Shown: in pieces, positions 16,125 to 24,538 of the stretch
Numbering within the stretch: the first letter of the stretch is position 1
Layout of the letters: every line of letters begins with the position of its first letter
Source of the DNA: a virus
Virus record (IMG/VR): IMGVR_UViG_3300019487_000054
Coordinates: 1-40,311 of that record
Length of the DNA stretch: 40,311 nt
Strand: one strand, 5' to 3'
Translations under genes and position numbers: made by a program
The notes under the pieces: generated by a model
The model's database searches: none
What the model saw: the letters and a program-made list of their open reading frames with translations, nothing else
Told to the model about the DNA's origin: nothing

Positions 16125-18209
16125 ATGGCTACACCAAACAATCTAAATTCGTTTGATGACGAAATCTTAGACGTAAAGAAACAGTCTCTATATGCGAGAC
16201 TGAAGCGTCTTTTTTCGACTGATGTTATCGTAAGAAACGTCGGTGGAAAACAGATCAAAGTCAAGGATACGGACAACATCATGATGGCGACGGATCGCAA
16301 TTCTTTGCGAGACCGCTTCAATCGTATTCGTTCCACGGCTTACAACGCATATACTCGTGACTTTTCTCTTTCGTATCAAGCAGCCCGCATGGATTTGTTC
16401 CGTGACTATGATACGATGGACATGGACCCAATCATTTCCTCGGCTCTGGACATTTATGCAGATGAATGTCTGACCTATAATGAAATGGGCAAGATGCTTA
16501 CCGTTCACTCAAACAACAACAACGTTAAGCAAATTCTTGAAAATCTCTTTGACGAAATCCTGAACATTCGTTTCAACCTCTGGTCGTGGATTCGTAACAT
16601 GACCAAGTACGGTGATTTCTTTCTCAAACTCTACATCACTCCCGAATACGGCATCTACATGGTAGAACCAATCTCGGCATACAACGTAGAACGTATTGAG
16701 AATTCCGACCCTTACAACAAGCGTTATGTAAAATTCCAAGTTCGTCCTACCGATACGTCGCAGGCTGAAGTATTGGAAAACTATGAGATGGCTCACTTCC
16801 GTCTCATGTCTGACAGCAATTTTTTGCCATACGGAAAAGGCATGATTGAAGGTGCTCGCCGTGTGTGGAAGCAGCTTTCATTGATGGAAGACGCAATGTT
16901 GATCCATCGTATCATGCGTGCTCCTGAGAAACGCATTTTCTACACTGATATTGGAAACATTCCTCCTGCTGAAATTGATAACTACATGCAGAAGATGATG
17001 GATAAAATGAAGAAAGCCCCCTACATGGATGACCAAACCGGGGAATACAATCTTCGCTTCAACCTGCAAAACATGGTTGAAGACTACTACATTCCTGTTC
17101 GTGGTGGAGATAGCGGAACCAAGATCGATACCCTCGGTGGTATGGAATGGACCGGCACTGAAGATATTGAATACCTTCGTAACAAGCTGATGGCGGCTTT
17201 GAAGATTCCAAAGGCATTCCTTGGATATGAAGAAGGTATTTCTGGCAAGGCAACCCTTGCATCGGAAGATGTTCGTTTCGCACGAACCATTCAACGTCTG
17301 CAACGAATCATCGTTTCAGAACTCAGCAAAATTGCGATTGTTCATTTGTATGCACAAGGCTATCGTGATGATAGCTTGGTTGATTTTGAGCTTGAACTCA
17401 CCAATCCATCCACGATCTTCGAGAAAGAGAAGTTGGAGATTTGGTCTGATAAGGTTGCAGTAGCAACTGACATGGTTGAGAATAAATTCTTCTCTCGTGA
17501 TTGGATTTACAAGAATATCTTCAACATGTCCGAAGACGACATCAAAGAAGTCCGAGACCAAATCGTTGAGGATGCCAAACAGAACTATCGCTTTGCTTCT
17601 ATTGAAGAAGATGGTGATGATCCAGCCAAGCCGTTTAAGAAAATTGGTGGTGGGGATAAGGGCGGCGAGGACGACGAAGGAGATGATGGTGGACTTCCTG
17701 ACATTGGTGGGGGCGGTGGTGGTGGAGGTTTAGGCGATCTTGACCTTGGGGATGGCGGCGGCGAAGGAGAAGGGGAAGAAGGTAAGGGAGAAGAGGGAGA
17801 AGAAGGTCCAGAAGGAGAAGAGCCTGATCTAGAAAAGCCAGAAGATTTAGTCAAAGAACGAAAGTTGGAACGTGATCAGAGTGGTCAACACGATGCACGG
17901 GCACAACATCCGTTCGGAGAAGACCCTCTCGGTCACAATGAACTGTCGGGAAATACCCGAAAGAACAGTGAAGGTAAGAAAAAGAGTGCTCTCACCCAAA
18001 ATAGTGAGAAAAACTCCCCATTGCACCTTCAAGAACAAAAACCTGCTGCAAAACCGGCACCTGTCAAAAAGAAGGCAGACTCCGCTATGATAAAAAGTCT
18101 TGGTGAATTCTTGAGCAAAACAAATGCCGATACCAAGAAAGAACTTCTTAGCGAGAATCAGGCGACCGGAAGTAAGTCCATGATGGACGAGAGGAACATA
18201 TTAGAATAA
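16125..18209 (+). CDS. Portal vertex protein (gp20-like)
   Basis: The 694-residue protein matches T4-like portals in size, in its place after the terminase and in conserved segments: MDPIISSALDIYADE (about 105-119), WSWIRNMTKYGDFF, YGKGMIEGARRVWKQL, APEKRIFYTDIGN and the stem-region GGMEWTGTEDIEYLRNKL followed by FLGYEEGISGKATLA. It forms the dodecameric ring for DNA entry and tail attachment. From about residue 505 the C-terminus is an unusual Gly- and Glu-rich low-complexity tail, then a Lys-rich segment, together about 190 residues and likely disordered. A purine-rich Shine-Dalgarno (AAGAAGGAAA) lies before the ATG. Confidence 0.95.
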   Translation: MATPNNLNSFDDEILDVKKQSLYARLKRLFSTDVIVRNVGGKQIKVKDTDNIMMATDRNSLRDRFNRIRSTAYNAYTRDFSLSYQAARMDLFRDYDTMDMDPIISSALDIYADECLTYNEMGKMLTVHSNNNNVKQILENLFDEILNIRFNLWSWIRNMTKYGDFFLKLYITPEYGIYMVEPISAYNVERIENSDPYNKRYVKFQVRPTDTSQAEVLENYEMAHFRLMSDSNFLPYGKGMIEGARRVWKQLSLMEDAMLIHRIMRAPEKRIFYTDIGNIPPAEIDNYMQKMMDKMKKAPYMDDQTGEYNLRFNLQNMVEDYYIPVRGGDSGTKIDTLGGMEWTGTEDIEYLRNKLMAALKIPKAFLGYEEGISGKATLASEDVRFARTIQRLQRIIVSELSKIAIVHLYAQGYRDDSLVDFELELTNPSTIFEKEKLEIWSDKVAVATDMVENKFFSRDWIYKNIFNMSEDDIKEVRDQIVEDAKQNYRFASIEEDGDDPAKPFKKIGGGDKGGEDDEGDDGGLPDIGGGGGGGGLGDLDLGDGGGEGEGEEGKGEEGEEGPEGEEPDLEKPEDLVKERKLERDQSGQHDARAQHPFGEDPLGHNELSGNTRKNSEGKKKSALTQNSEKNSPLHLQEQKPAAKPAPVKKKADSAMIKSLGEFLSKTNADTKKELLSENQATGSKSMMDERNILE

Positions 18210-18255
18210 GTCGAACGTACATGAATATTTACATTGATTTTCAAATTCGATGTCT

Positions 18256-18264
18256 ATATTTATA
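18256..18264 (+). promoter_or_regulatory. Late-type box (TATTTATA core)
   Basis: The box reads ATATTTATA, with its core starting 33 bases before ATG 18290; a GAAGAGAG purine stretch precedes the start. A second, weaker copy (GAATATTTACAT) lies about 30 bases upstream in the same gap. Confidence 0.5.
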
Positions 18265-18289
18265 ATTAAGTTGAAGAGAGTCTAATACT

Positions 18290-19183
18290 ATGCAGAAACG
18301 AATGCGTCATTCAAAGTTTAGGAATACCGGCATTCTGTTTGAACTCCTGACAAAACAGGTGACAGCAGATATTATTGCCGGGCACGAAACATCCGTCGCC
18401 AAAGACCTTCTTCACAAATACTTCCGAGAGAACACGGAACTTGGGAGAGAGTGGCAACTTTATGGTTCGTTGTTGAACGAAAAGATCAAGGATGAAACAC
18501 ATGCTGAAAGATTTCTAAGTGTTGTTCTTGAAGCCCGTAAGAAGTTGAACAACAAAAGATTGACCCAACTCAAGTATGACTTGATTAAAGAGGTCAAAGC
18601 GTCGTATCCAATCGACGAAATGCTGAAAGCCCCGGTCAGAAACTATAGAGTTCTGGCTTCCATTTACAAGATTTTTGAAGACGTAGCATCCTCGGACTGT
18701 AAATTTGATGTCAAAGAAGTGTATCAATCTAAAAACTGCATAGTAGAGCACGTCGTTGACAAACCAAAGGTTACACGTTCCGAAGACGAACTCATCAACT
18801 ATTATCAAGTTCAGTCTGAGGATATACGTCTTCTTACTTACAAACTTCTGGTCGAGAAATTCAACGAGAAATACGCTGGCGTTCTTGACGATGGACAGAA
18901 GTCGGTTTTGCGTGAATATATCTGCAACGTTGCCAACACGAACAACTTTGACGTTTTTGTAAAGTCAAAGGTTGCGGAGATTAAACAATCGCTAACGGAA
19001 AAGATCGGAAAGATCAAAGACTCCGATGTTACCAAGATCAAAATCCGTGAGGTTGTCAACCAGTTGGATAAAATCAATCCCGGCAAGCTCGTTAAAGACA
19101 ATCACGTTATGGTTTTGATGCTCTCTTACGAATTGCTGAAGGAAGTCCAAAAGCAAACGGAGGGAACATCACATGTCTCCTAA
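18290..19183 (+). CDS. Head-module protein of unknown function
   Basis: The 297-residue protein is strongly helical and charged, with abundant Lys, Glu and Leu, and has no signal peptide or enzyme motif. Its N-terminus is basic (MQKRMRHSKFRNTG) and the C-terminal third has coiled-coil character (KSKVAEIKQSLTEKIGKIK). It lies between portal and protease, where T4 encodes prohead core proteins 67 and 68, so a core or assembly role is plausible, although no sequence similarity is claimed. It has its own A/T box and overlaps the next gene by 11 bases, whose strong Shine-Dalgarno lies inside this reading frame. Confidence 0.55.
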   Translation: MQKRMRHSKFRNTGILFELLTKQVTADIIAGHETSVAKDLLHKYFRENTELGREWQLYGSLLNEKIKDETHAERFLSVVLEARKKLNNKRLTQLKYDLIKEVKASYPIDEMLKAPVRNYRVLASIYKIFEDVASSDCKFDVKEVYQSKNCIVEHVVDKPKVTRSEDELINYYQVQSEDIRLLTYKLLVEKFNEKYAGVLDDGQKSVLREYICNVANTNNFDVFVKSKVAEIKQSLTEKIGKIKDSDVTKIKIREVVNQLDKINPGKLVKDNHVMVLMLSYELLKEVQKQTEGTSHVS

Positions 19184-20666
19184 CAAAGACACACTTCAAA
19201 AACTCTTTCAAGAGTATTACATCATGGCGATCCCTCAGTTCGCCCCTGCCCTAGCTCATAGAATTAAGGCAGACCCCCAACACGATCAAGCTCTCAATGA
19301 TGAAGGATATGTGTGGGATCGAAAACAGGTTGTGTACCAACATCCACGTATGGGAGCTATTGTCGCCCTTCCAAATGGAATGTTCATTTGGATGATTGGA
19401 AACTTTGGGAAGGTTCTCAAGAATCCAGATAAACTATCCATATGGATTAACGGTCGTAACGAAGAATTTATTGGGAAGTATATGCAGGCAATGGGACAGA
19501 CTTCCGACGACATCAAGTTTGGTGGAGAAGGAGAACGAAGCAAACCATATAATCCTACTCCTGTGGAAAAAGGCGACCCAACAGATCAAGCAATTGCAAA
19601 ACTCCGAAAACAAGCAGGACCAAAGAAAGCTCTGCCTTCGGATTTGATGATTTCTTTGGGACAATCCGCCAAAAAAGACGGCAATCAAAAAATGTTGGAC
19701 TTTTTGAAGACCATGAATCCTATCATGGAGAACACCATCAAACGCTCTCAACTTGATGCTCTTATTCGTGAAATCGTTCGTGGAATTGTCAAGGAAGGAT
19801 ATAACCCCGACGATAACCTCGTCTATGATTTAGCAGATAAAGCTTGGGGAAGACAACAGTGGTCCATCCGCAAGCAAAAATCTTCTGAGCATGGAACTGT
19901 TTATCAACTTTCTTTCTCTCAACCACATAGCAGGTTTTTGTGGAAGACGCCAGACGGAAATTGGAAAGCTCTCGATCCAAAAACCCACAAGTGGAATGAC
20001 ATTCAAGGAAATGTGGGAGAAATGACCACAACCGGAGCCGTATCTCCTGTGATGACCCCAAAGGCATTTAAGAAGGGTCCAATGGAAGAGGGGAAAAAGT
20101 GCCGAATAAAGGGATGTGGCGGAAATGTAAAGACTCCTCCCGAAACTCGTGCAGGTCTTGGTGGACTATGTGCAAAACACGTAGATTCTCAAACAGATCG
20201 TGAACGTCAGAGCGGAGAACATTCCAAAATGATCAATTGGATTCACACTGGTAAACACGAACTTCCAGAAGAACAAATTGATGAAATGACGACCACAGGA
20301 GCAGTCGATGGATATAATGTTCCCGGTGCTTTTTCAAAGAAGGGTGGAAGTCATAAGGGAGTAGAAGGTTCGGCGGCTCTTGGATACACTTTGACTCCTC
20401 AAGGGGAAAAAGAAATGCAACGTAAGGCAGACAAACTTTTGAATGAAAAACAAAAGGTTGATGAAGCCAGTGGATTTGGAAAGAAGTTTGACGCAGCACA
20501 ACGTCATTACGACAATATGTCTCCTCCCGACGACGATCAAACAATTGAGTGTGATGAATGTGGTGAAGATGCCCATGTATATGACCACGGAAAACGTGGA
20601 GGATACTGGTGGATGAGAGCCAAGTGTCATCACTGCGGAAATGAAATGTCTAAGGACAATATCTGA
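19173..20666 (+). CDS. Head-associated zinc-ribbon protein with duplicated MTTTGAV motif
   Basis: The 497-residue product starts after a near-perfect Shine-Dalgarno (GGAGGG, 19159-19164). The N-terminal 110 residues look folded (WMIGNFGKVLKNPDKLSIW). A helix at about 190-210 (LDALIREIVRGIVKEG) matches the amphipathic type seen at the N-termini of neighbouring proteins. A short motif EMTTTGAV occurs twice, at residues 283 and 371, the second after Q-I-D, which fits the I/L-x-E cleavage rule of T4 gp21. Two zinc patterns follow: CRIKGCGG...LCAKH (about 310-335) and CDECGED...CHHCGNE at the C-terminus. It is probably an internal head or core protein, inferred from position and these features. 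Confidence 0.55.
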   Translation: MSPNKDTLQKLFQEYYIMAIPQFAPALAHRIKADPQHDQALNDEGYVWDRKQVVYQHPRMGAIVALPNGMFIWMIGNFGKVLKNPDKLSIWINGRNEEFIGKYMQAMGQTSDDIKFGGEGERSKPYNPTPVEKGDPTDQAIAKLRKQAGPKKALPSDLMISLGQSAKKDGNQKMLDFLKTMNPIMENTIKRSQLDALIREIVRGIVKEGYNPDDNLVYDLADKAWGRQQWSIRKQKSSEHGTVYQLSFSQPHSRFLWKTPDGNWKALDPKTHKWNDIQGNVGEMTTTGAVSPVMTPKAFKKGPMEEGKKCRIKGCGGNVKTPPETRAGLGGLCAKHVDSQTDRERQSGEHSKMINWIHTGKHELPEEQIDEMTTTGAVDGYNVPGAFSKKGGSHKGVEGSAALGYTLTPQGEKEMQRKADKLLNEKQKVDEASGFGKKFDAAQRHYDNMSPPDDDQTIECDECGEDAHVYDHGKRGGYWWMRAKCHHCGNEMSKDNI

Positions 20667-20669
20667 GAT

Positions 20670-21530
20670 ATGGAAATTCTCCTAAAAAGGATAGTTGAAC
20701 AATACGGTGCCGATGGTCAGTTTTATGACCTTGGGCGTGATTTTGCCAACTTTCGCCGTTCCATTGACGGAACGTTTGATCAAATCAAGCAGAGATTTGA
20801 ACAGATGATTGGAGAAAAACTCAATGGAAAGCGTGTGCGGGCAAGGGCTTCACGAGGCTATAAGCAGTACGTGAAAGACTACGAATTTGATGTGACTAGA
20901 ATCACTTTGGACGACTATTACGATAATTATGTAGTAGTAGCACACGACAATACTACGCCAAAGGCAAAAGAATACTTTTTGAAGCCCGGTTTTAAGATTC
21001 AAATCTTGGGACCGGCAACAGGACAGCCAAGTCAAGGGGATAAAAAAGAGAAAGCTGCGGCACCATTGGTTACTCCACAAGAGAACCCAACCGCTGCACA
21101 AGCTAAACCTATAGCACCTGTTGGTGGAAGTCCATCCGTCAAGGAGGATGTTTCTTCCTTGGATGACAAGCCAATTGGAACTGGTCATTACGATGCATAT
21201 CCAATTGATACCATTGCCCAAGATATTAGGGGATGGTTGTCGAAGATTCTGGTGAAGCCAAAAGAAGCGGTTCGAGACTTCGTTGTTGGGCTTGGATGGC
21301 TCAAGAATGTAAGTAAAGGAAAGACCGTTGCTATGTTTGATTTGAAGCTCCCCATCAAGGGAGTCAAATTGCCGTTGTCAACGGATAACTTGACGAAATT
21401 GCTTCGAAGTGCAAACAAGTACGGCAATTTCACCGTGGAATACGATTTAGTGAAAGCTACGCCCGACATGAAAAAAGAAGTGATGATCGTCAGGGTAAAG
21501 AAAACAATGACAGACCGGAGTGCTATATGA
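20670..21530 (+). CDS. Head-module protein of unknown function
   Basis: The 286-residue protein begins with a short amphipathic helix (MEILLKRIVEQYG). A beta-containing region follows (about 50-115, with RVRARASRGYKQYVKDYEF), then a Pro/Ala/Lys-rich linker (about 115-160) and a second folded part with several strands (VAMFDLKLPIKGVKLPL). It contains no known motif. It starts 3 bases after the preceding stop and its own stop overlaps the protease start by ATGA, so it is part of the portal-protease operon. A structural or prohead-core function is inferred only from this linkage. Confidence 0.5.
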   Translation: MEILLKRIVEQYGADGQFYDLGRDFANFRRSIDGTFDQIKQRFEQMIGEKLNGKRVRARASRGYKQYVKDYEFDVTRITLDDYYDNYVVVAHDNTTPKAKEYFLKPGFKIQILGPATGQPSQGDKKEKAAAPLVTPQENPTAAQAKPIAPVGGSPSVKEDVSSLDDKPIGTGHYDAYPIDTIAQDIRGWLSKILVKPKEAVRDFVVGLGWLKNVSKGKTVAMFDLKLPIKGVKLPLSTDNLTKLLRSANKYGNFTVEYDLVKATPDMKKEVMIVRVKKTMTDRSAI

Positions 21531-22165
21531 GCAACAATGACAAAAAACTTTTGATGGAGTGTATCACCTTTGAGGCTGATCCACAAATGCTCAAAGAATC
21601 CGCCAACGATTCTAACCGCCCATTCAGGGTGCAAGGCATCCTGCAACGCAAGGGAAAGAAGAACCAAAACGGACGTATTTATCCCGACGAGGTTCTGATT
21701 CGTGAAGCCCAAAAATACTCCGAGACCTTCATCAGTGGTCGCCGGGCAATGGGCGAATTGGACCACCCCGAAAGCTCGGTCGTCAACCTCAAGAATGTTT
21801 CTCATAATGTTGTCGAAATGCATTGGCAAGGCGATGACTTGGTTGGAACGGTTGAAGTTCTTACTACTCCTAACGGAAACATTCTTCGTGAATTGTTTCG
21901 TAACGGAATCAAACTCGGAATCTCAAGCCGTGGTCTTGGTTCTCTCAAAAAGATTTCCGAAAATGCAGCAATTGTCGGCGACGACTTTGAATTGATTGCA
22001 TTTGACTTCGTTTCTAACCCATCTACTCAAGGTGCATTCATGGCTCCCGTAGCTGGTGCAAATACTCAAATTGCATTGGCAGAAGGAGTTGTTCAGAATC
22101 CCGTGACAAATCGTTGGGAAAGAACTACAGACATCGTTCGCAACATCCTCTCCGAACTCGGTTAA
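21527..22165 (+). CDS. Prohead maturation protease (gp21-like)
   Basis: The 212-residue serine protease has the family's catalytic His in GELDHPES (H80) and catalytic Ser in LGISSRGLGS (S133 or S134). The N-terminal NGRIYP segment and the DFELIAFDFVSNPS motif are typical of gp21-type prohead proteases, which share a fold with herpesvirus assemblins. It cleaves scaffold, core and capsid precursor proteins, usually after I/L-x-E, during head maturation. Length equals T4 gp21 closely. It overlaps the preceding gene by ATGA and is followed 4 bases later by a zinc-ribbon head-type gene. Confidence 0.93.
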   Translation: MSNNDKKLLMECITFEADPQMLKESANDSNRPFRVQGILQRKGKKNQNGRIYPDEVLIREAQKYSETFISGRRAMGELDHPESSVVNLKNVSHNVVEMHWQGDDLVGTVEVLTTPNGNILRELFRNGIKLGISSRGLGSLKKISENAAIVGDDFELIAFDFVSNPSTQGAFMAPVAGANTQIALAEGVVQNPVTNRWERTTDIVRNILSELG

Positions 22166-22169
22166 TCAT

Positions 22170-23306
22170 ATGGGGCTTGACCTTCGCAAACTTATCAAAG
22201 AATGCGTAACTCAAGTTCTCAGAGAAGAACTTGAAGAACCATTGTACGTCGAATACGTCTCCGAGCGTCCGGGAGAAAATCCATTCATGTTACATGGAAA
22301 AAAGTTCCAATATGTCAATGCCAAGTATCCTGATGGAAAGATTGATGTCGGAGTGTATGCATTCGCAGGGGACATGGTGTATGCATACAATGCTTTTCGT
22401 ACAATGATGGGAATCCAAGAAGGATTTGACCCCACTTCTGTCGGACCAAACCCCGAAGCTTCTGAAGGACTTTCTGATGGAAATCCCTATGCCGCATGGA
22501 ATGCAAAGATGCGTCAGATGGAAGGTGCCGGACCTCTTGAGCTTACTGCAACGGGAGAGGAAGATGATTGGAATCGTCCAATTTATCGTGGTGCTGATGG
22601 AAAAGTCTATGTTGATGTGAATCTAGGAAATGGAGAACCTTCCATTCATAGTGTCACTGATAGCGGAGAACCCCTCTCACCTGTAACCAACGTAAAAATT
22701 TCTGGCGGAACAACGAATAAGTTTCCCAATGCACTGTGCCCTCGCTGCAAAAACAGCGACCCAAAACGCATGAAGATGACTCCCGGTGGAAAAATGTCTT
22801 GTACATCCTGTCATTGGCAAGATAATCCCGGAGAACCCTATAAAGGACCACTCAAGGAGTGGAAAGATGAAGAAACGGCATACGAGAATGGAAACAAAAA
22901 TGGAAGGTTTGATCGTGAATATACAGGAAAGTTTTCACACGTATCCGCTAACGCAGGGTATTCCCCAAATCAACGTGCTTATTCAACTGGATATGTTGAT
23001 GGATATAAAGGGATACACAAAAATCATTTCAAAAAGCCCATCGGAGAAAACGAACATGGACGCTATGCCCAAGACGCAGGAGCGGTTTACAACGATGGCT
23101 TTGATGAATTTCGCAAAGAAATTGGTGAGAAAAAAGTAAATGAATTCCTCGCCAAGTTTGGACTTGGACCCGACTACAAACCATCCAAACCAAAAATGTA
23201 TGAATGTCCTCAGTGTAAAAAGCACCAAGCCCAATACAAGGAAATGCACGCAGATACGGACATGAATGAGATGGTATTAGAATGTCCTGATTGTGGCGAG
23301 CAATAA
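22170..23306 (+). CDS. Zinc-ribbon head-module protein
   Basis: The 378-residue protein opens with an amphipathic helix (LRKLIKECVTQVLREEL). A central beta region follows, with an NGDGK-like turn section (RGADGKVYVDVN). One zinc ribbon is at about 190-215 (CPRCKN...CTSCHW) and a second is at the extreme C-terminus (CPQCKK...CPDCGEQ). Between them is a Tyr/Gly/Asn-rich stretch (AYENGNKNGRFDREY). It lies 4 bases after the protease gene and ends the head operon. The N-terminal helix resembles those of other proteins in this window and may be a capsid-targeting segment. Function is unknown. Confidence 0.5.
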   Translation: MGLDLRKLIKECVTQVLREELEEPLYVEYVSERPGENPFMLHGKKFQYVNAKYPDGKIDVGVYAFAGDMVYAYNAFRTMMGIQEGFDPTSVGPNPEASEGLSDGNPYAAWNAKMRQMEGAGPLELTATGEEDDWNRPIYRGADGKVYVDVNLGNGEPSIHSVTDSGEPLSPVTNVKISGGTTNKFPNALCPRCKNSDPKRMKMTPGGKMSCTSCHWQDNPGEPYKGPLKEWKDEETAYENGNKNGRFDREYTGKFSHVSANAGYSPNQRAYSTGYVDGYKGIHKNHFKKPIGENEHGRYAQDAGAVYNDGFDEFRKEIGEKKVNEFLAKFGLGPDYKPSKPKMYECPQCKKHQAQYKEMHADTDMNEMVLECPDCGEQ

Positions 23307-23338
23307 ATTGGTTACTCGGCTGAGACAGTTAAAATAAC

Positions 23339-23367
23339 TTTACCTTTTCCTCATTTTGGCGTATGCT
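23339..23367 (+). promoter_or_regulatory. Sigma70-like promoter for guaC
   Basis: TTTACC and TATGCT are separated by 17 bases. The -10 ends 11 bases before ATG 23379. Matches to consensus are partial (4 of 6 at -35). The spacing is like two stronger promoters in the window. Confidence 0.45.
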
Positions 23368-23378
23368 TGTTCCTGCAT

Positions 23379-24323
23379 ATGCCAAATTCTCTCTTCACGT
23401 ACGATAACGTCTGTCTAAGACCAAAGTATTCGGACCTTCCAAGCCGCTCCGAAGCCATCACTTCAACCACATTTCTCGGAAGAACGTTTCGTCTTCCCGT
23501 CATACCGTCCAACATGCAAGATGTTATCTCTTGGGAACTTGCGGGAGGACTCGCTTTGAATGACTATTGCTATATCATGCATCGATTTGACAACGCAAAT
23601 ACAAAAATGCCGGGACATGTCAAGGATTTCGCAAAGTTGCGAAGCATCAGCGTTGGCGTCAACGATGCCTCACGAAATGAGTTGGAAGCATTTGCTCGTG
23701 AAGGTCATACCCCCGATTTTATCACGATTGATGTAGCACACGGACATCATTTCAAAGTGAGCGAAATGATTCAATTCATTCAAAAGACCTTCAAACAAAG
23801 ACCAAAGATTATAGCTGGAAATGTTGCTACGGCAGAAGCTTACCAGTACCTCTGTGATTTGGGAGTCGATGCTGTAAAGGTTGGAATTGGTGGTGGGTCA
23901 ATTTGCAGCACTCGTTACAAGACAGGATTTCATCTTCCAACGGCATATTCCGTTTGGGAATGTGCAACAAAAGGACACCGGGATATTCCAATCATTGCAG
24001 ATGGTGGAGCAACACATTTTGGAGACATTGCCAAGGCTCTTGTCCTTGGGGCTGATATGGTAATGTCGGGACGATGGTTTGCTGAGTGTATTGATTCGCC
24101 AGCACGCATCCATGATGGAAAGAAGATTTACCGTGGGTCCACATCATTTGAATCCAAAGGTCATAACAATCACATTGAAGGTCATACTCTCAAAATCACG
24201 GAAGGATGTAAGTATGGCGAACGACTTTTGGAGATACAACAAGCTTTGCAATCATCCATTTCCTACGCCGGTGGACGTGATTTGTCGTGTTTCAATCATG
24301 TTGAATGGGAGACTTTACGATGA
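23379..24323 (+). CDS. guaC: GMP reductase
   Basis: The 314-residue TIM-barrel enzyme carries IMPDH/GMPR family motifs: DVAHGHH, IIAGNVATAEA, VGIGGGSICSTR with catalytic Cys176, and IIADGGATHFGDIAKAL. The C-terminus QSSISYAGG matches GMP reductases of the Bacillus type rather than IMP dehydrogenases, and there is no CBS insert. GMP reductase converts GMP to IMP with NADPH, shifting guanine nucleotides towards adenine nucleotides. ATG 23379 follows a sigma70-like promoter; an earlier in-frame TTG at 23367 is less likely. It starts the accessory island and overlaps the next gene by ATGA. An IMPDH activity cannot be fully excluded without biochemical testing. Confidence 0.88.
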   Translation: MPNSLFTYDNVCLRPKYSDLPSRSEAITSTTFLGRTFRLPVIPSNMQDVISWELAGGLALNDYCYIMHRFDNANTKMPGHVKDFAKLRSISVGVNDASRNELEAFAREGHTPDFITIDVAHGHHFKVSEMIQFIQKTFKQRPKIIAGNVATAEAYQYLCDLGVDAVKVGIGGGSICSTRYKTGFHLPTAYSVWECATKGHRDIPIIADGGATHFGDIAKALVLGADMVMSGRWFAECIDSPARIHDGKKIYRGSTSFESKGHNNHIEGHTLKITEGCKYGERLLEIQQALQSSISYAGGRDLSCFNHVEWETLR

Positions 24324-24538
24324 ATCGCCGTGGATTTCTCAGCAAACTTGGCTTGGTTGTGGCTGCGGCAGCGTTGCCGATTGATGTCATTTCTTATGAC
24401 CCAATAACACAAACCGTATTAAAGTCGAAGTGGACTGATGAAATGTCCAAAGACTTGGTTGGCTATTATGGAGACTCCTTTCTTGCTGCGGGCTACGTTT
24501 ATGCTCCATACATACCTCTTTATCAAACACGATCATGA
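24320..24538 (+). CDS. Tat-signal protein carrying a capsid C-terminal-like segment
   Basis: The 72-residue protein has a twin-arginine-type leader (NRRGFLSKLG followed by an alanine-rich hydrophobic stretch to about residue 20). A C-terminal 24-residue segment (47-70) is clearly related to the major capsid protein encoded at 30771: 14 of 24 positions are identical to capsid residues 501-524, including PYIPL. The start at 24320 overlaps the guaC stop (ATGA); an in-frame ATG at 24305 is possible. In known systems Tat leaders export folded proteins to the periplasm or membrane. Why a capsid-like tail would be exported is unknown. Its stop overlaps the next gene by ATGA. Confidence 0.65.
   Translation: MNRRGFLSKLGLVVAAAALPIDVISYDPITQTVLKSKWTDEMSKDLVGYYGDSFLAAGYVYAPYIPLYQTRS

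Noticed and set aside
17585-17854. Ser/Pro-rich minus-strand frame in the portal gene
   Set aside because: It is the antisense of the Gly/Glu-rich portal tail; no independent signals.
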